Below, piece after piece: positions 6,046 through 9,748 of a stretch of DNA of 9,748 nucleotides; position 1 is the stretch's first letter; each line of letters starts with the position of its first letter. The notes under the pieces are model-generated. The model was not told the DNA's origin. It did not search any database and worked only from the letters and a program-made list of their open reading frames with translations. This stretch comes from an uncultured Burkholderiales bacterium (lineage in GTDB: Bacteria; Pseudomonadota; Gammaproteobacteria; Burkholderiales; Burkholderiaceae). A program made the translations under genes and the position numbers. The stretch is from NCBI GenBank assembly GCA_946480465.1, contig CAMLJY010000137.1:1-9748 (forward strand). Reading direction: 5' to 3'.

Positions 6046-6818
6046 CACTGCACCAGCGGGCTGTCGGCGGCCTGCAGGTCCACGCCCTCCAGGCGGGCCT
6101 GGGCCGCCAGCACCTGCAGGTACTGGCGCAGCGCATTGGCCCAGGCCTGCTGGCGCAGGCTGGCGGCGATGGCGCGGTGCACCTCGTGGAAGTCCGGCTG
6201 GATGCCGGGCTCGCGCGCGCTGACCTCGACGACGTGGAAGCCGAAGCGGCTGTGCACCAGGCGCGGCAGGATGCCCACGGTCTGCTGGCCGAAGACCTCG
6301 CGCGCGAACTCGGCGGCGCATTCGTCGCGCGTCACCCAGCCCAGCTCGCCGCCGTCGGCGCCGGTGGGGCAGTTGGACCAGCGCCGGGCAGCCACCCGGA
6401 AGGCATCGTCCGCCGGATCGGCGCAGCGCAGCTCCAGCAGCAGCGCCTCGCCGCGCTGGCGCAGCGCATTGACGTCGACCCCGGGCGTCACCGCCAGCAG
6501 CACGTGGCGCAGCAGCAGCCGTTCGCCGCGGGCGTAGCGGCCCGGGTTGGCATCGAAGAGGCGGCGGCAGGCTTCTTCGGTCGGTTCGGGCACCACGACG
6601 GCCTGTTCGAGCAGCGCATCGATGGCTTGCGTGGTGGTGCCGCCGGCCAGCCCGCGGCGCGTGGCCTCCTGGCGCAGCAGTTCGGTGCAGGCGCGCTGGC
6701 GCAGCTCGTCGGCGGACAGGCGTTCACCGGGCTCGTGCAGGGGCAGGCCGTTGACGGTGGCGACACCTGCGGCGGCAACGGCGGCGCACGGCGCTTCAGT
6801 GGCGAGGACGGGGACCAT
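6045..6818 (-). CDS. Parvulin-type peptidylprolyl isomerase (PpiC/NifM-like) of the nar operon
   Basis: This predicted 257-residue protein is a parvulin-family proline cis-trans isomerase. An N-terminal helical region (about residues 35-95, SurA_N/NifM-like) precedes a rotamase domain at about 100-202. That domain shows RHVLLAV, the GADGGELGWVTRDECAAEFAREVF core, and the closing FGFHVVEVSAREPG strand. Helices at 205-245 follow. No convincing signal peptide is visible: the Ala-rich stretch at 10-20 has no preceding positive charge, so a cytoplasmic location is likely. I chose ATG 6818 because AGGAG lies eight bases upstream, right after the narI stop; a longer frame to 6887 would run into narI. 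A comparable PpiC-type gene follows narI in Pseudomonas aeruginosa (PA3871), so the association is known; the client protein is not. A role in folding or maturing nitrate reductase is inference. The stop overlaps the next start by 1 bp (TGATG). Confidence 0.9.
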   Translation of the reverse strand: MVPVLATEAPCAAVAAAGVATVNGLPLHEPGERLSADELRQRACTELLRQEATRRGLAGGTTTQAIDALLEQAVVVPEPTEEACRRLFDANPGRYARGERLLLRHVLLAVTPGVDVNALRQRGEALLLELRCADPADDAFRVAARRWSNCPTGADGGELGWVTRDECAAEFAREVFGQQTVGILPRLVHSRFGFHVVEVSAREPGIQPDFHEVHRAIAASLRQQAWANALRQYLQVLAAQARLEGVDLQAADSPLVQ

Positions 6819-6831
6819 GGGCGTTACTCCT

Positions 6832-7656
6832 TCAGGCCTGCGCGCGCTGGCCGCTGACGGCCGGCTGCGCGCGCGATGGCGCGGCACCGGCCGGCGCGTG
6901 CACCGAGGCGGGGGCGCCCGGCAGCTGGCGCTGCGAGGCCAGGTGGCCCTGCGGCAGGTTCAGCCGGCGGCTGCGCACCATCTGGTAGGGGCGGAAGGCA
7001 TAGGCGAGGGTGCCGAAGCCGCTCCACACATGCACCAGCCGCGTGAACGGGAACACCAGGAAGATGCTCATGCCCAGCACCATGTGGGCCTTGAAGACCC
7101 AGCCGGCATCGGCCAGCAGCTCGACCCCGCCGGAGCGGAAGGTGACGATGCGCTGCGCCCATTCGGCCAGCTTCATCATCATGCCGCCGTCCAGGTGGTG
7201 GGCGGACAGCGGGATGGTCGCCAGGCCCAGCGCGAACTGTGCCCACAGCAGCACCAGCAGCACGATGTCGCTGGTCTTGGAGGTGGCGCGGATGCGCGGG
7301 TCGGCCAGGCGCCGGTGCAGCAGGATGCTGACGCCCAGGAAGCCCAGCACCCCGAAGATGCCGCCGGACACCATGGCCACCAGCTGCTTGGCGCCGGCGC
7401 TGATGAAGGGCTCGTACAGGAAGTGCGGCGTCAGCATGCCCACCGTGTGGCCGGCCATCAGGAACAGGATGCCCAGGTGGAAGAGGTTGCTGCCCCAGCG
7501 CAGGCTGCCGGCGCGCAGCAGCTGCGAGGAGTCGCTTTTCCAGGTGTACTGGTCGCGGTCGAAGCGGATCAGGCTGCCGAGCAGAAAGACCGTTAGGCAG
7601 ATGTAGGGGTAGTAGCCGAACAGCAGCGTGTCCAGCCAGGGCGTGGCGGCGGTCAT
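6832..7656 (-). CDS. narI: Respiratory nitrate reductase gamma subunit NarI (cytochrome b)
   Basis: NarI is the membrane cytochrome b that oxidises quinol at the periplasmic side and passes electrons through two haems b to NarH. The 274-residue product has five hydrophobic helices (roughly residues 8-30, 55-75, 90-113, 128-150 and 187-208). The four haem-ligand histidines are His60, His70, His191 and His209. Their spacing (10, 121, 18) is exactly that of E. coli His56, His66, His187 and His205. Further signatures are FHLGILFLMAGHTVGM and GWVFKAHMVLGM. The start at 7656 has AAGGAG seven bases upstream and overlaps narJ. After about residue 225 there is a tail of some 45 residues rich in Ala, Pro, Gln and Arg that the shorter E. 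coli protein (about 225 aa) lacks; it looks disordered and would be cytoplasmic. The next gene starts 13 bp downstream. Confidence 0.97.
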   Translation of the reverse strand: MTAATPWLDTLLFGYYPYICLTVFLLGSLIRFDRDQYTWKSDSSQLLRAGSLRWGSNLFHLGILFLMAGHTVGMLTPHFLYEPFISAGAKQLVAMVSGGIFGVLGFLGVSILLHRRLADPRIRATSKTSDIVLLVLLWAQFALGLATIPLSAHHLDGGMMMKLAEWAQRIVTFRSGGVELLADAGWVFKAHMVLGMSIFLVFPFTRLVHVWSGFGTLAYAFRPYQMVRSRRLNLPQGHLASQRQLPGAPASVHAPAGAAPSRAQPAVSGQRAQA

Positions 7657-8339
7657 GCGCGGGCTCCTTGCGAAGCGTGGGTCTTGGACGGTCGGACGAT
7701 GTGGATGGGCTGCGGCGCCCCGGGCGCGGCCTGGCCGCGCGAGCTGCAGCCATCGAAGGCGGGCGGCTCGGCCCAGGCGTCGTCCATGTCTTCGTCGGGC
7801 ACCACCGGCACGGCCTGCACCTTCTGGCCGGCCAGCTCCAGCACCGCGCCGATCGCCGAGGCGTAGGGGTTCTCGCGCTCGCGCAGCGCGCTGAACACGG
7901 CGTTGAGGATGTGCGCCATCTCGCCGAGGAATTCGCGCGCGACGCGCTCGGGCTGGGTGGACGCGAACTCGAGCACCACCGACAAGTGGTCGGGCAGCTC
8001 GTCACCGTCCAGCAGCAGGCCGGCGCGCTCGTACATCTGGCCCAGGTCCACCATCGCCGGCCCGCGGTCGCGCGAGTCGCCGTGCACGTGCTCGAACAGG
8101 TGCAGCGAGCTGGCGCGGCCGCGGTCGAAGGTGTCGACGAAGCGGGACTCGGCCTCGAACGGGTCCATCGCCTGCAGCTGGCGCAGCAGCGCGTCCAGCT
8201 CGGCCAGGCGCTGCCTGGGCAGGCCGGCTTCGTCGGCCAGCGCGGTGCGCAGTTCCGGCAGGGCGGCGCGGAAGGCGGCGTCCGGGTAGCGCAGCAGCGC
8301 GGCCAGCACCCGCATCGTGAATCGCTTGGGGTTGTTCAT
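7653..8339 (-). CDS. narJ: Nitrate reductase assembly chaperone NarJ
   Basis: NarJ is a cytoplasmic chaperone of the TorD/NarJ family. It binds apo-NarG and is needed for cofactor insertion and membrane docking of NarGH, but is not part of the final enzyme. The 228-residue product is close to the usual size (about 230). It is helical and acidic, with family-like stretches such as RVLAALLRYPDAAF near the N-terminus, RGRASSLHLFEHVHGDSRDRG around residues 75-95 and LPDHLSVVLEFAS around 115-130. The ATG at 8339 lies 10 bp after the narH stop, and a GAGG-type ribosome site overlaps that stop codon (TGAGGACC). The end overlaps the narI start by 4 bp (ATGA, 7656-7653), so translation of the two is probably coupled. 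The C-terminal 40 or so residues are polar and less conserved. Confidence 0.95.
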   Translation of the reverse strand: MNNPKRFTMRVLAALLRYPDAAFRAALPELRTALADEAGLPRQRLAELDALLRQLQAMDPFEAESRFVDTFDRGRASSLHLFEHVHGDSRDRGPAMVDLGQMYERAGLLLDGDELPDHLSVVLEFASTQPERVAREFLGEMAHILNAVFSALRERENPYASAIGAVLELAGQKVQAVPVVPDEDMDDAWAEPPAFDGCSSRGQAAPGAPQPIHIVRPSKTHASQGARA

Positions 8340-8349
8340 CGTGCGGTCC

Positions 8350-9748
8350 TCACAGCGTCGCCTTGATGGGGATCGTGCGGCGCTTCTTGCCGCCGAAGAG
8401 CGAGGTTTCCTCCGCGCCGTCCGAGCAGCCGTTGCCGAAGGAGAAGCCGCATCCGCCGCGCAGGTCGAAGGTGTTCTCGGCGTACTCGCGGTGCGTGCTC
8501 GGGATGACGAAGCGGTCCTCGTAATTGGCGATGGCCATGATCTGGTACATCTCCTCGACCTGCTCCAGCGTGAGGCCGCCCTGCCGCAGCGCCGCCAGGT
8601 TCTCGGTGCCGTCCACGTGCTTCGAGCGTTGGAAGGCGCGCATCGCCAGCATGCGTTCCAGCGCGCGCACCACCGGCTGCGTGTCGCCGGCCGTCAGCAG
8701 GTTGGCCAGGTACTTCACCGGAATGCGCAGGCTGCTGACGTCGGGGATCTCGCCATTGATGCCGACGTGGCCGGCATTGGCCGCCGCGGTGATCGGCGAC
8801 AGGGGCGGGATGTACCAGACCATCGGCAGCGTGCGGTACTCCGGGTGCAGCGGCAGCGCCACCTTCCAGTCCATCGCCATCTTCCAGACCGGGCTGTTCT
8901 TCGCCGCGGTGAGCCAGGCCTCGGGAATGCCGTCGGCACGCGCCTGCTCGATCACCTTCGGGTCGTTCGGGTCCAGGAAGATGTCGCACTGCGCCTGGTA
9001 GAGGTCGCGGTCGCGCTCGGTACTGGCGGCCTGCTCGATGCGGTCGGCGTCGTACAGCATCACGCCCAGGTAGCGGATGCGGCCGACGCAGGTCTCCGAG
9101 CACACCGTCGGCTGGCCCGCTTCGATCCGCGGGTAGCAGAAGATGCACTTCTCGGCCTTGCCGCTCTGCCAGTTGTAGTAGATCTTCTTGTAGGGACAAC
9201 CACTGACGCACATGCGCCAGCCGCGGCATTTGTCCTGGTCGATCAGGACGATGCCATCCTCCTCCCGCTTGTAGATGGACCCCGACGGGCAGGACGCCAC
9301 GCAGGCCGGGTTCAGGCAGTGCTCGCACAGCCTGGGCAAATACATCATGAAGGTGTTCTCGAACTCGCCGTACATCTCTTTCTGTACGTCGTCGAAGTTC
9401 TTGTCCTTCGACCGCTTGGCGAATTCACCCCCCAGGATCTCTTCCCAGTTCGGGCCCCACTCGATCTTCTCCATGCGCTGGCCGGTGATCAGGCTGCGCG
9501 GGCGCGCGGTGGGCGCGGCCTTCGATTCCGGCGACGACTGCAAATGGTCGTAGTCGAAGGTGAAGGGCTCGTAGTAGTCGTCGATCTGCGGCAGGTTGGG
9601 GTTCGCGAAGATGCGCATCAGCAGCTTCCACTTGCCGCCCTGCTTCGGTTCGATCGAGCCGTCGGCATTGCGGATCCAGCCGCCGTTCCAGCGGTCCTGG
9701 TTCTCCCAGTCCTTGGGGTAGCCGATGCCGGGCTTGGTCTCGACGTTG
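8350..9748 (-). CDS. narH: Respiratory nitrate reductase beta subunit NarH (5' end outside window)
   Basis: NarH is the iron-sulfur subunit of membrane-bound nitrate reductase NarGHI and passes electrons from NarI haems to the NarG molybdenum site on the cytoplasmic face. The frame is open from 9747 and gives 465 residues ending at the TGA at 8352-8350. It begins with NVETKPGIGYPKDWENQ, which aligns near residue 43 of E. coli NarH as I recall it, so roughly 40 N-terminal residues, including the first ferredoxin-type cysteine group, are missing. In-window cluster motifs are CEHCLNPACVASCP (C-x2-C-x4-C-x3-C), CRGWRMCVSGCP (the Trp variant typical of the 3Fe-4S site) and the later KCIFCYP and VCSETC cysteines. 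Other family signatures are FANPNLPQIDDYYEPF and ANYEDRFVIPSTHREY. The C-terminus has a GCGFSFGNGC segment. An internal ATG at 9618 is not the true start. narJ follows after 10 bp. Identity is very secure. Confidence 0.97.
   Translation of the reverse strand, partial: NVETKPGIGYPKDWENQDRWNGGWIRNADGSIEPKQGGKWKLLMRIFANPNLPQIDDYYEPFTFDYDHLQSSPESKAAPTARPRSLITGQRMEKIEWGPNWEEILGGEFAKRSKDKNFDDVQKEMYGEFENTFMMYLPRLCEHCLNPACVASCPSGSIYKREEDGIVLIDQDKCRGWRMCVSGCPYKKIYYNWQSGKAEKCIFCYPRIEAGQPTVCSETCVGRIRYLGVMLYDADRIEQAASTERDRDLYQAQCDIFLDPNDPKVIEQARADGIPEAWLTAAKNSPVWKMAMDWKVALPLHPEYRTLPMVWYIPPLSPITAAANAGHVGINGEIPDVSSLRIPVKYLANLLTAGDTQPVVRALERMLAMRAFQRSKHVDGTENLAALRQGGLTLEQVEEMYQIMAIANYEDRFVIPSTHREYAENTFDLRGGCGFSFGNGCSDGAEETSLFGGKKRRTIPIKATL

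Overview
The window is a high-GC, tightly packed stretch in which every recognisable gene lies on the minus strand. The layout and protein sequences suggest a denitrifying or nitrate-respiring betaproteobacterium, probably Burkholderiales (Rubrivivax/Leptothrix-like). That placement is inferred from overall protein similarity, GC richness and the style of the palindromic repeats; no marker gene was available to test it.

In transcription order (high to low coordinates) the window reads: narH (its 5' end lies outside), narJ, narI, a parvulin-type peptidylprolyl isomerase, a beta-carbonic anhydrase, a 98-bp gap with a perfect 9-bp stem-loop, a nitronate monooxygenase-like flavoprotein, a 60-bp tandem repeat, nnrS, ubiU, ubiV and ubiT, then about 180 bp of non-coding repeats. 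Junctions are short or overlapping: 4-bp ATGA overlaps at narJ/narI, ubiU/ubiV and ubiV/ubiT, and a 1-bp TGATG overlap at the isomerase/carbonic anhydrase junction. This argues for one or two polycistronic units. No promoter could be supported, and the main one probably lies upstream of narG/narK outside the window.

Functionally, NarH (Fe-S electron wire), NarI (dihaem b quinol oxidase) and NarJ (assembly chaperone) belong to membrane-bound respiratory nitrate reductase. The isomerase is a known companion of nar operons in other proteobacteria. NnrS is a membrane haem protein linked to nitric oxide stress during denitrification. UbiU, UbiV and UbiT form the oxygen-independent ubiquinone pathway, which supplies quinone when O2-dependent hydroxylases cannot work. 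The locus therefore joins the reductase, its quinone supply and NO tolerance. The carbonic anhydrase and the nitronate monooxygenase-like protein are less expected and their roles here are inferred.

The non-coding structure is the more unusual part. A 60-bp (20-codon) tandem repeat sits on the nmo/nnrS junction and carries a start/stop motif and a hairpin-embedded Shine-Dalgarno-like sequence in each unit. A palindromic repeat appears to sit in frame inside the carbonic anhydrase gene. A (GCGAGG)n hexanucleotide array is flanked by 32-bp direct repeats downstream of ubiT. I see no RNA genes, CRISPR array, insertion sequence or wholly new multi-gene system.
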